A DNA stretch of 64,000 bases from a bacterium. Its GTDB lineage: Bacteria; Electryoneota; Electryoneia; Electryoneales; Electryoneaceae. The DNA is taken from positions 1 through 64,000 of the forward strand of contig JANQEY010000032.1 in assembly GCA_028278125.1 (NCBI GenBank), given 5' to 3'. The first letter of the stretch is position 1; each line of letters opens with the position of its first letter. Made by a program: the position numbers and the translations under genes. A model generated the notes under the pieces. It saw nothing but the letters and a program-made list of their open reading frames with translations, had not been told where the DNA came from and did not search any database. This document shows, in pieces, positions 50,571 through 59,242 of this stretch.

Positions 50571-53500
50571 TTATTGAACAACCGCGAACCTGATAATCTT
50601 GTATTCTCCACCCGTTTCAAGCCGGGCAACATATACACCGCTGGGAATATCTTCACAGTTAACCACTATTTCCTGTTCCAAACCACCATCAACGGATTGT
50701 TCTATCTTTTCTACTTCTCTTCCCACGAGATCAAAGATCTTCAGTGTTGCCACACCATCCCTTTTAGGACGGAACCTGAAATGTGCTTCATCGTCCTTAA
50801 CCGGATTAGGCCAGCAATAGGCAGATTCAATTGTGGCGCCCGTCCCTGCTGAACCCTGTGCTGAAGGAAAGTAATAGTGCCCTGTAAGCCTGGGATTACC
50901 ACCATCCATTCCCCAGATAATTTCAGGAACATCACCAGCCGGGATGGGAATATTAACAACTTTCAAGTCACCTGAAGCTGACGAAGTCATTATTAATTCA
51001 ATGTTTGCGTCTTCGTCGATCTGACCTGCGGCGATATTTAAGTTTTGTTGATGACCTGCATAATCAATTGGGAAACCAGGCCTCGTCCGTTCAGATAAAA
51101 GATCTATGGCAACAACACCATACCCACTGGAATCTCCCAGCACGGTTGCCATAATAAGCGATTCGTGTCCGTCACCTTCAAAATCCACAACAAGCGGAGA
51201 GAAAGCAGCCCAATGTGTGCCATGGGGAACCGGAACAGGAGTATCCTCGGTCCAGATTCCGGATGGTTCTATTCCATAGATCCCGGGATATCCATTTGCG
51301 CTGATACCTGCAAGTTCCGGCAAACCATCATTATCCAGGTCAAACATCGAATGTTTCCACAAAGGCACATCTACAGAAATCACCTCCGGGTTTTCCCACT
51401 CTTCCTCGCCATACCACTGGATATATTTCTGGTTGTCACACGCGGCAATAATATCCCAGGCTCCACCGCCGTCTATATCACCGGAAAGAAGCCTGTTGAC
51501 AATTTCCACATCATCCATACTGCCGGGAAGGGGAATTTCAATTATATCGTCCATGGGGGCATGATATATTACCAGGTTTCCATAGTTATCAACGATTGCA
51601 ACTATTGTCGACCATTGTGTTCCGGCAACAACCATTCGAACATTGTCTGATTCAACGGCGAAAGAGTCTATATTTGCTTGCGAAAAATCGTCTTCTAACT
51701 TGTAGACGTAACATCTATCATGGTTCGGATCACGGTATGCCGCCAGCGTTATTGGAGATTCAAATGGACCAGATATAAGCAGTGAAACGGCTTCTTCCAT
51801 CGCAATCGAAACGGAAGCCATATCGAACGTTTCAGAATCTCGATCGTAGGATATTTTAATCAACTTTGAATCGGCAGCTATAACCAGTTCGTCGCCTGCA
51901 TCATTATCAATAGGTGCAGCTGCAACTTTATAAATGCTACTGATTCCATCAATTATCAGCTGATCATCAATACCAGGTAACGGGCTGCCGTCACCCTTAA
52001 AAATCCTTAATCTGTCAACAGTGTCATATAGAACCAGTTCGGCTATACCATCACCATCGAGGTCAGCGAACGTTGAATAAACAAGCGCTCCCTGGTTCCA
52101 GAAGAAATTCCTCTGGAAATTACCCTGTTTCCAGGCGTTTACAACCTTGCAGGTCATCGTGTCATCTATCGAACTGAAATCATAGAAGGTAAGGTGGCTG
52201 GCACCACCGGAATATGCATCGGTTGAAGGTGCTGTGTTTGGTCCAAAGACTACTTCACTACCTGAATTTGCCAGCAACCAGACCTCGTTTCCGGCATACC
52301 ACGCATCTTCCCGGACACCATATTCCGAACCATCACCGGGTGTCAGGAATTCATATTCCTCACCAATGTCTTCACTTCCGTCTGCCTCTTCAAGAGATAC
52401 TCCACGGTGATGACGGTCTTCCTGGATACGGTCAGCATCTATTTTATCACGTATTACACTTTCATCAATGTGCCAGATCAATAATCCGCTTGAGGGAAAA
52501 TCGAAGTCGTGGTCCTCTATTTCCACTGGCACACGAAATCCCTCTTCCGCTTCTATCTCGTAATCGTGGTGGAACGTCATTACACGCCCGTCTCGGTCAT
52601 AGGCATAGGTTACATCGTCTTCTTCGGGATCCCTCAGGCGAGATTCGAGGAGGAAATATTCATCGCCGTTAATCGGGACTTTCACCAGTCGGTGTAAATC
52701 ATCAGAAAAGAGGCTGTCGGGGAGATGAAGCGCACCGAGAGAAATATCGCCGTCTTCAATAACTGTAACGCTATCCCATCCCATGTATTCTCGCATCCAG
52801 GCACTTGGCGGGATAGGTATGATTCCGAAAAAACCACCAAAACCACGATCCATCAAACCAAGCATCCCAATACCGGGATCACCCGTTTCCGGTTGATAAA
52901 GATGTGGCATCCCCATTAAAACGCCTACCTGGGTGCAGATGGTTCCGATTAAACCGACTTCAACATCCCCCTGGCGCTGCATTTCCGGTAAAATCACCCC
53001 TTCGGTGATCATAAACGAACCGTTGTCCACCGGAATTCCTTCGGGAAGATCAGCATAGGTTGCAAGATCCTCGGGGCCTATGTAGACAGAAGGTATATCA
53101 TGTGGTGTGGTATCGAAGCCTGTATCAAACTCGTTTCCCGCACCAGCGTGGAATATTACAAACAGTGTTGAATTGGTAAAAGCAGCAGACGGTTCATCCC
53201 GAAGAGAATCAGCAGCTATAGTCCAGGCATCAACGAATAACCGGGTGAGCATCCGGTTTAGCCTTTCATCATCATCGTTTCCATAATTGATATGCCATAT
53301 CGGGTAAGGTAGCCTGTAGGCAGCCCTGTCTTCCGGAGGGAAAACCCGAGATTTTATGGATACTTTTCCGTCGCTGAAACGGTTAAAATAATTATGAAGG
53401 GCATCCAGCTGATCCTCGAAATATTGTTTATCATGGGGTGGTGGATCAACAATCCAGTCTTCCGGATCAACGGTATCGGGAATTTCATAATAAAATTCCC

Positions 53501-53759
53501 CCGTTCCGGAAGTTGTTGTGAGTGTATCATATTCAAAATCAACACGAATTGCTACAATTTTCAATGTATCCGGGAGATTTGGCCCGGATAGTTCGTCCTG
53601 TGATGCCATACTCTTCAGCCGGGACTTTTCCCCCAGAGTCCGGAACGAATTTATGGACAGCCTGGAAGATGGTTCTCCGGCAAAAACCGGTAAAACCATC
53701 CAGGAACCAGCCCCAAGCAGTAATACCAAGGCAAGAAGAATAGATAAATGCAATTTCAT
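50571..53759 (-). CDS. M6-like secreted protein with degenerate zinc site and T9SS sorting domain
   Basis: The 1062-residue protein has a signal peptide (about 1-28). A metalloprotease-like domain (about 60-440) resembles the M6/immune inhibitor A family: RVDFEYDTL, YFEDQLDALHNYFNRFSDGKVSI, and the region before SAWMREYMGWDSV. Where M6 enzymes have HExxH...GLPDLYD, it reads TQVGV (Thr276-Val280) then GMPHLYQ, so all zinc ligands and the catalytic Glu are lost. FG-GAP/VCBS-like repeats (about 560-960) follow, then a sorting domain with CWPNPVKDDEA, IFDLVGREV, IPSGVYVAR. It is probably a binding or scaffold protein. It lies directly after porV. Confidence 0.8.
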   Translation of the reverse strand: MKLHLSILLALVLLLGAGSWMVLPVFAGEPSSRLSINSFRTLGEKSRLKSMASQDELSGPNLPDTLKIVAIRVDFEYDTLTTTSGTGEFYYEIPDTVDPEDWIVDPPPHDKQYFEDQLDALHNYFNRFSDGKVSIKSRVFPPEDRAAYRLPYPIWHINYGNDDDERLNRMLTRLFVDAWTIAADSLRDEPSAAFTNSTLFVIFHAGAGNEFDTGFDTTPHDIPSVYIGPEDLATYADLPEGIPVDNGSFMITEGVILPEMQRQGDVEVGLIGTICTQVGVLMGMPHLYQPETGDPGIGMLGLMDRGFGGFFGIIPIPPSAWMREYMGWDSVTVIEDGDISLGALHLPDSLFSDDLHRLVKVPINGDEYFLLESRLRDPEEDDVTYAYDRDGRVMTFHHDYEIEAEEGFRVPVEIEDHDFDFPSSGLLIWHIDESVIRDKIDADRIQEDRHHRGVSLEEADGSEDIGEEYEFLTPGDGSEYGVREDAWYAGNEVWLLANSGSEVVFGPNTAPSTDAYSGGASHLTFYDFSSIDDTMTCKVVNAWKQGNFQRNFFWNQGALVYSTFADLDGDGIAELVLYDTVDRLRIFKGDGSPLPGIDDQLIIDGISSIYKVAAAPIDNDAGDELVIAADSKLIKISYDRDSETFDMASVSIAMEEAVSLLISGPFESPITLAAYRDPNHDRCYVYKLEDDFSQANIDSFAVESDNVRMVVAGTQWSTIVAIVDNYGNLVIYHAPMDDIIEIPLPGSMDDVEIVNRLLSGDIDGGGAWDIIAACDNQKYIQWYGEEEWENPEVISVDVPLWKHSMFDLDNDGLPELAGISANGYPGIYGIEPSGIWTEDTPVPVPHGTHWAAFSPLVVDFEGDGHESLIMATVLGDSSGYGVVAIDLLSERTRPGFPIDYAGHQQNLNIAAGQIDEDANIELIMTSSASGDLKVVNIPIPAGDVPEIIWGMDGGNPRLTGHYYFPSAQGSAGTGATIESAYCWPNPVKDDEAHFRFRPKRDGVATLKIFDLVGREVEKIEQSVDGGLEQEIVVNCEDIPSGVYVARLETGGEYKIIRFAVVQ

Positions 53760-53781
53760 GGCAGTTAGTCGTTTCCCAGAC

Positions 53782-54879
53782 TTAGAATCCTATTGAAAGG
53801 CTGAAACGCATCGTATCCTGCAAGGGGTGGCCTTCACCAGCTGATACGTAAGAGAAATCAAAACGGTACAACGAATACTGAAGGCTTGCTCCAAAGGTTA
53901 ATGGCTTAACCTTTCCAAGGTCATCGTTCCAGTATCCGAAGCGGAGTGCAACAAGGTCACTGTACCAGTATTCCATACCTGTATTATAGATCATGGTCGG
54001 GAAAAGTGCCCCATCACCCCAGTTTCTGATAATCGCAAGATAAAAGGGATCGGAATCACCGCTATCATCGCGGTAAACCATTTCCCTGTTAACATCTCCG
54101 ACGATTGTCAGGCGGTTATAGGCGGTATCTACGAGATGGTAAGCTACACCTACCTTGAGGTTTGTTGGCAGTGGATCAGCCTGCGCACGATCGATATAGG
54201 CTACTTTTGGCCCCATGTTTGATAAATTCGCTCCAATGTCAAGCCTGTCAAGGGGAGCCCACAATCCTCCCAGTGGTCCCTTGGAAAGGACACCAATGTC
54301 TACACCTATAGAGGTTGCAACACCGGAGCCCTGCTCTGCTCCCTGCCCTTTGTCGGACAAATGACTATAAATAAAGCGCATGTTCACACCAAGGGCGGTG
54401 GATTCGGTCATGTTGGCGCCATAGCTGCCGGTGAGGGCAAATTCGTAAGACGAGAAGGTGCCCAGGTATTCATTATTCTCGCCTCTCCGCTCGGTTTCAC
54501 CAAGGTTGAGGAAAATTATGTTTCCGCCGAAGGTTCCCCATTCCGGTACCTGGTGTACATAACTGATAAAGTCATAGTATAAATCAGAGAGCTTGAACTG
54601 GGGCAGCCAGTTTACATGCATCAGTGTAAGTTCATTGTGGTCTTGAAATGCCAGTCCGGCAGGATTCCACCAGGTTGCAGTTGCGTCATCAGCAATAGCG
54701 ACGAAAGACTCACCCATTCCCCCGGCACGTGCTCCAGGCGCGATCTTGAGGAAAAGTACTCCTGCCTGTGATACAGAAATAGCCCGCGCGTCGCTCATTA
54801 TACCCACGCTTAAAAGCATCGCCAGCAGAATGATTCCGAACGTACGAGTCTTACTGTTTTTTAAGTTTTTAATTTTCAT
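53782..54879 (-). CDS. porV: PorV-like T9SS outer-membrane protein
   Basis: Starting at ATG 54879 (GTG 54891 is possible), the 365-residue protein has a signal peptide (ending ARA). The mature part begins VSQAGVLFLKIAPGARAGGMGESFVAIADDATATWWNPAGLAF, the hallmark N-terminus of PorV/PorQ (FadL-like barrels). The barrel continues to an end rich in strands (MRFSLSIGF). In T9SS, PorV shuttles cargo to the PorU sortase. The porU gene lies just upstream on the same strand (83-bp gap), which strengthens PorV over PorQ or generic barrels. The downstream gene begins 22 bp later. Confidence 0.85.
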   Translation of the reverse strand: MKIKNLKNSKTRTFGIILLAMLLSVGIMSDARAISVSQAGVLFLKIAPGARAGGMGESFVAIADDATATWWNPAGLAFQDHNELTLMHVNWLPQFKLSDLYYDFISYVHQVPEWGTFGGNIIFLNLGETERRGENNEYLGTFSSYEFALTGSYGANMTESTALGVNMRFIYSHLSDKGQGAEQGSGVATSIGVDIGVLSKGPLGGLWAPLDRLDIGANLSNMGPKVAYIDRAQADPLPTNLKVGVAYHLVDTAYNRLTIVGDVNREMVYRDDSGDSDPFYLAIIRNWGDGALFPTMIYNTGMEYWYSDLVALRFGYWNDDLGKVKPLTFGASLQYSLYRFDFSYVSAGEGHPLQDTMRFSLSIGF

Positions 54880-54974
54880 CTTCTTGCCCACTTTTCAAAT
54901 AAGTTCCTTGTTTAGGGACGATATTTAAACAGTGTTAAATATTTTGCCCCCTGATCCTAAGCCAATTTATGAAG

Positions 54975-57900
54975 TTAACGCACACGAATTAATTTCCCAA
55001 GAGCCTCGTCCGTCTTTCCCGAGGCTCCTTTTACTTTAACCTTGTACAAGTACACACCATTGGCTACCTGGTCGCCGTAATGGTCACGTCCATCCCAGTC
55101 GATAAAATTGAAGTTTTCAGACGTACTTACAGGCCCTATTGTCTTAATATGCCTGCCGCTGGCGGTATAGATCTTTATGGTCGCTTCGTCTGCTCCAATG
55201 GCGTCAAAAGTAAAGCTGGTCCGGTCATCAAACGGATTTGGTACATTCAATACATTTGTAATGCTTAAGCTTTGGCTTTCGTCGATCGTGATGAAACTGA
55301 CTTGCTTGCGGCCAACATTGTTAGCGTTGTCCCAGGCCCATATTTCAATCAGATGTTCACCTGAAGACAATCCCGACAATTGCTTTTGAGCCGATCCGCG
55401 CTGATAGCTATCCCGCTCGTAGATAAAATCTTCCGTCAGGTCGATGGTCTGTTCATGGTTGCTGCCAGGGTCAAGTATAGCCTTTATCGAGTGACCAATT
55501 TCGCCCGTAAGATTTATCCCGTTTGAATCTGCCAGATCAATGATTAACATCGGGTTAGAATGTGTCAGGTCGCCTTCCCGCCATCCAAGGTGATCAAAGA
55601 ACACTGAAATTTCAGGTGGCTCTGTGTCTTCAAATTCGTCCGGGTAAACTGATGATATCTGGATTCCACCAACAGATCCAGCGGCATTGCTTTGACCGTC
55701 CGTGGCAAACATCTGCACCCAACTGTCTGTAGATCCATAGCTTACATCTCTTGGAACGATAAAGCTTGATTCAAATTCACCATTATTAACGCTTACCATA
55801 CCCCTGAACAGAATTCCGCCGGGTACACGGTAATTAAATTCCGAGCCGTCAAAATAGACATATGTCAGCGAATCATAAGAGTCAAAAACCGTGATCTGAG
55901 CCTCACCAGTGAAATCCGGCACAGGTTCAGCGCTGAAGCTGTTTTTCAAGTTGTCAAACTTAGCAACCTGCTGCGTTTCTTCAACCCGGTTGATTACACC
56001 CTCTATCGTCTCCTCCTCAAGAGCTACAAGGTTAACATCCTCGATGTTTGTTACCGATACATCCAGCCTCGGAACCGATGGCACCATCATACCCTCTGCG
56101 AAACAATGATAATAATGGTTAGTGGCGCCGGGAGACGCGATTTTCGCCAGGTAATTACATTCTCCGATTGAACGCGGTTCTGTTCTGTCGAAGAAAAACT
56201 CATAGAATTTCTTTATATACGAAAAATTCGAGGTGCCGCTTGTGTTCCGTGTCGCAGCTATAACCCCCAGTGTTCCGCCACGTTGCCCAAGCAGCGACTC
56301 GAAAAAGGCCTCGTTATTCGGCCGGTCGAAATGACCCCAACCACAGGTTGCTGCTATTATTAACGGTTCTTTATTTCCGGCATCAAGAGCATTCAGGTCC
56401 CTGCTGTCAGTTAGTAAAGCCTCGTGAGCCCAGACATGGGCGTTGCCGTGACCCATGTAATTGATCAAAAGCGCACCACGATTATAGGTATCTATCAGGC
56501 TCTGGGTTGCCAGTGGTTTAATCCGTTCCCCGGTTGTGGGACTGAATTCTGTGGGATACGAACCGATATATATCTTTTCAACCTGCATATATGACGGGAT
56601 ATACCCGTAAACATCAAGTGAGTCCGAATAACGGAGGTGCTGTTTATCTATAGATTGCGGACCGGTTTCGACATACTCATCGTCTGCTACAAGAACAACC
56701 CTGCTATGCCATGCGCCAGTTTCAGCGTCATCCTCCGATTCATATAACTGCAATCTTTCTGTGTAGCTTTCCAGTTCACGTTCACTCTGGAACGGAAGCC
56801 TCGACATCATAAGTTGAGGATCAGGGCTGTTGCTGATTTCAGCATACCAGTCGTCACGGGTTACCTGGTTATTTTCATAAGGAGGGATCCAGTTTTTATC
56901 TTCACTGGGAATTTTATTACGGTAATCATAGTCTCCGTCACCCAGCAGCAGGCAAGCAACAGGTACTGCTCCAGATTCACCACCAGTCCAATCCTCAACT
57001 GAATACCGGAGGAAATTACGGATCGCTGTAGGATCAAACAGGCCCCAGGCGAATTCATCGTAAATATCTGAGACTAGTACCCTGATGACTTCTATATTAT
57101 CCCTTTGCTCAACATAGCTTTCCAGTTCTGCGGCAGCATCCCAGAAATCTTCGTGGACAATAAACAGGTAGTCCGCGCCAAGATTGGTGTCCCGTAAACC
57201 GTTGGGATATTCACCATTACCGAAATTGTATTGACGAAAGCGGGTGGGTGTATAAAAATTACCATCCGATACCGCAATATATCTTCGTGGCGAGTTGTGT
57301 GTTGATTCTACAACATAGGGGTTACTGCGTGTATATTTGACGTTTTCAAAATCCTGGACATCAAATATATAGGGATCTTCAAGCCCGTCGAGGGAAACCT
57401 GGAGTGTCCCATCCAGTGGAAAACGATCATATTGAATACGATCAGTGGTCGTGGTCAATTCCCTGTTATAATGCACTTCGAACCAGTCGAACATCGCATG
57501 CCCCTCATTAAGGGACAGGGTAAAAGTGTTTGTGCCTGAAACCAGGAAATCAGATGAAAAATCTATCCAGATAACACTCGAGACCAGATCATACACCGCC
57601 ACCTGAATTCCGTTTATCAATACTGTTGCACTGGCGTAACCGTCGCTTGTAATCCTCGTGGTTGAAATTCGTAGCTTGGCGCTGTCTTCCTGAACAGGTG
57701 AATTCACCTGGAATGTTGTCGTGTACTGTTCACCCTGAAACAGCTCTGCGGCGTACCATCTTTTTCCCGAATCAGGTGTATGTTCGCTGTGAAAAATAAA
57801 ATTATCGTTTTCGATTGCGATTCGTGATGTTGCGATCGTCGCTGGATATTCAACAGGATTTTCGCTTCCAAGCTGCTCCATTCGCTTACCAAGTATCCCG

Positions 57901-58877
57901 TCTTGTGATACCTGCAGCCAGTATACGTTGGTCAGCGTAAATGGATTGTTTGTGTGTTCATATTCCCCCGCTGGAGCCGAAGGAACCCAGGTGTTAACAC
58001 TGCGCCCGAAAAAGATTATTTTATCGCCGGTGTCCCATGATCCATCATTTTCACCTTCAACCAGGATCGCGTTTTCAATAAGACCTGAATCCGGAATTGC
58101 GTCTACACTTTCGCTTAATACTTCGCCACCGTTACCGAAAAGACGGAATAGCTGAGGATTTAATCCACTGAAATCAATACCCGATTGTTCGAGGGTTTCC
58201 CTGCTGATCTCGTAGATACCTTCGGTTTCGAGTTCTATCCTGACCCAATCCTCTCTATCCCAGGAAAAAGCAGCCCGATTCATCCTTCTTGTTTTAACAT
58301 TCGTCCACCTGCTTGCAGCCACTGGATTTACCAATGAAATATCAGCAAGTCGATCAGCACGAACTTCACCCCTGCTACCTGTATCCGTGTAGGTCAGTTT
58401 AATGGTAATGTTGTCAAGCCTTGTCGCGCCTGAATTATCCAGCCGGAGAGGAATTATATAAACATCCGTTACCCAACGGCCACGCCAACGATATGGCGAT
58501 CCCATTACAACCGGACCTGTGTTATCAAATCGAGGAAGCCTGTCATCCCTGGGGGGTTCCGTACCCATTGGAGGTAATCCCGGATTCCTGTCACCCCAAT
58601 TAAAATTCAATATTGATAGAGAAGGTAATCTTTCCGAGGGTAAAGCGACCAGAGCTCGATATGCCGGCATAACCCTGCTGGTATTACGATCATCCACCAT
58701 CGCACCCTCGGGAACAGGGACGGTGCCACCGGGAACGGCATGATCTCCCCATATGCCTGTTTCAACTTTCAGGATGAGATGCGAGGGTGTATCCTCGAGA
58801 ACTTCCACGTTCCCGAACAAAGCAGAGGGAACCACAAACAGGGCGATCAGCAGCAAGCTAAAAACTTTTATTTTCAT
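54975..58877 (-). CDS. porU: PorU-like T9SS C-terminal signal sortase (gingipain fold)
   Basis: From ATG 58877 the 1300-residue protein has a signal peptide (MKIKVFSLLLIALFVVPSALFG). A beta-rich N-terminal region includes WVRIELETEGIYEIS. The C25/gingipain caspase-like domain carries the probable dyad His810 (INYMGHGN) and Cys845 (AATCGWGHF). The C-terminus has its own sorting-like domain: NVPNPFDDRTSF, IYTASGRHI, VANGVYLYK. PorU removes the C-terminal signal of T9SS cargo at the cell surface and attaches it to lipid. The neighbour porV gene supports this. A near-consensus promoter lies about 215 bp upstream. Confidence 0.88.
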   Translation of the reverse strand: MKIKVFSLLLIALFVVPSALFGNVEVLEDTPSHLILKVETGIWGDHAVPGGTVPVPEGAMVDDRNTSRVMPAYRALVALPSERLPSLSILNFNWGDRNPGLPPMGTEPPRDDRLPRFDNTGPVVMGSPYRWRGRWVTDVYIIPLRLDNSGATRLDNITIKLTYTDTGSRGEVRADRLADISLVNPVAASRWTNVKTRRMNRAAFSWDREDWVRIELETEGIYEISRETLEQSGIDFSGLNPQLFRLFGNGGEVLSESVDAIPDSGLIENAILVEGENDGSWDTGDKIIFFGRSVNTWVPSAPAGEYEHTNNPFTLTNVYWLQVSQDGILGKRMEQLGSENPVEYPATIATSRIAIENDNFIFHSEHTPDSGKRWYAAELFQGEQYTTTFQVNSPVQEDSAKLRISTTRITSDGYASATVLINGIQVAVYDLVSSVIWIDFSSDFLVSGTNTFTLSLNEGHAMFDWFEVHYNRELTTTTDRIQYDRFPLDGTLQVSLDGLEDPYIFDVQDFENVKYTRSNPYVVESTHNSPRRYIAVSDGNFYTPTRFRQYNFGNGEYPNGLRDTNLGADYLFIVHEDFWDAAAELESYVEQRDNIEVIRVLVSDIYDEFAWGLFDPTAIRNFLRYSVEDWTGGESGAVPVACLLLGDGDYDYRNKIPSEDKNWIPPYENNQVTRDDWYAEISNSPDPQLMMSRLPFQSERELESYTERLQLYESEDDAETGAWHSRVVLVADDEYVETGPQSIDKQHLRYSDSLDVYGYIPSYMQVEKIYIGSYPTEFSPTTGERIKPLATQSLIDTYNRGALLINYMGHGNAHVWAHEALLTDSRDLNALDAGNKEPLIIAATCGWGHFDRPNNEAFFESLLGQRGGTLGVIAATRNTSGTSNFSYIKKFYEFFFDRTEPRSIGECNYLAKIASPGATNHYYHCFAEGMMVPSVPRLDVSVTNIEDVNLVALEEETIEGVINRVEETQQVAKFDNLKNSFSAEPVPDFTGEAQITVFDSYDSLTYVYFDGSEFNYRVPGGILFRGMVSVNNGEFESSFIVPRDVSYGSTDSWVQMFATDGQSNAAGSVGGIQISSVYPDEFEDTEPPEISVFFDHLGWREGDLTHSNPMLIIDLADSNGINLTGEIGHSIKAILDPGSNHEQTIDLTEDFIYERDSYQRGSAQKQLSGLSSGEHLIEIWAWDNANNVGRKQVSFITIDESQSLSITNVLNVPNPFDDRTSFTFDAIGADEATIKIYTASGRHIKTIGPVSTSENFNFIDWDGRDHYGDQVANGVYLYKVKVKGASGKTDEALGKLIRVR

Positions 58878-58889
58878 GGAAAAACCCAC

Positions 58890-59242
58890 ATATTGTGCCG
58901 TTTAAAGGGAGGATCGAGCGGCTTCGCCCGTCCGTCCGTTCTCAGGGTTCATAAACCTAATATCAAATGCTGTTTCTGTTCCGAGCCTGGATATTTCTTA
59001 CCGGACTTAAGGAACCTCTAATCAAGAACCAACTGTTAACGAAACGACCGGGTAATGCTCCTGTGGGTTATTGGTTTGACAAACACTAAATGTAACCCCT
59101 CGAACGGCTATTTGTCAAGGAAAACAGGCTGTTTAACGAATACCTCTTGAGTCTCCTGGTATGAAAATCTCCCCACCAATAAAAGATTTACTCTATTTAC
59201 CGCAGCTGTGTTCCTTACCGGAAAAGATTTTAACCTCATTTT
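58890..59242. other. Intergenic region upstream of porU
   Basis: This 353-bp stretch between comEC and porU has no supportable gene. It contains a good minus-strand promoter (59090-59118) and an inverted repeat, TTGACAAA (59076-59083) with TTTGTCAA (59111-59118), so the promoter is built into one arm of a dyad. The leader from there to porU is about 205 nt and of unknown structure. Confidence 0.6.
59090..59118 (-). promoter_or_regulatory. Candidate sigma-70-type promoter for the porU operon
   Basis: On the minus strand TTGACA (59118-59113) is followed after exactly 17 bp by TTACAT (59095-59090), a -35/-10 pair near consensus. Its -35 lies in an inverted repeat that could be an operator. It would drive porU, porV and the genes down to 45264. 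Confidence 0.55.

Noticed and set aside
50571..53759. Active M6 metalloprotease
   Set aside because: The HExxH site is replaced by TQVGV, so zinc-dependent catalysis is not supported.
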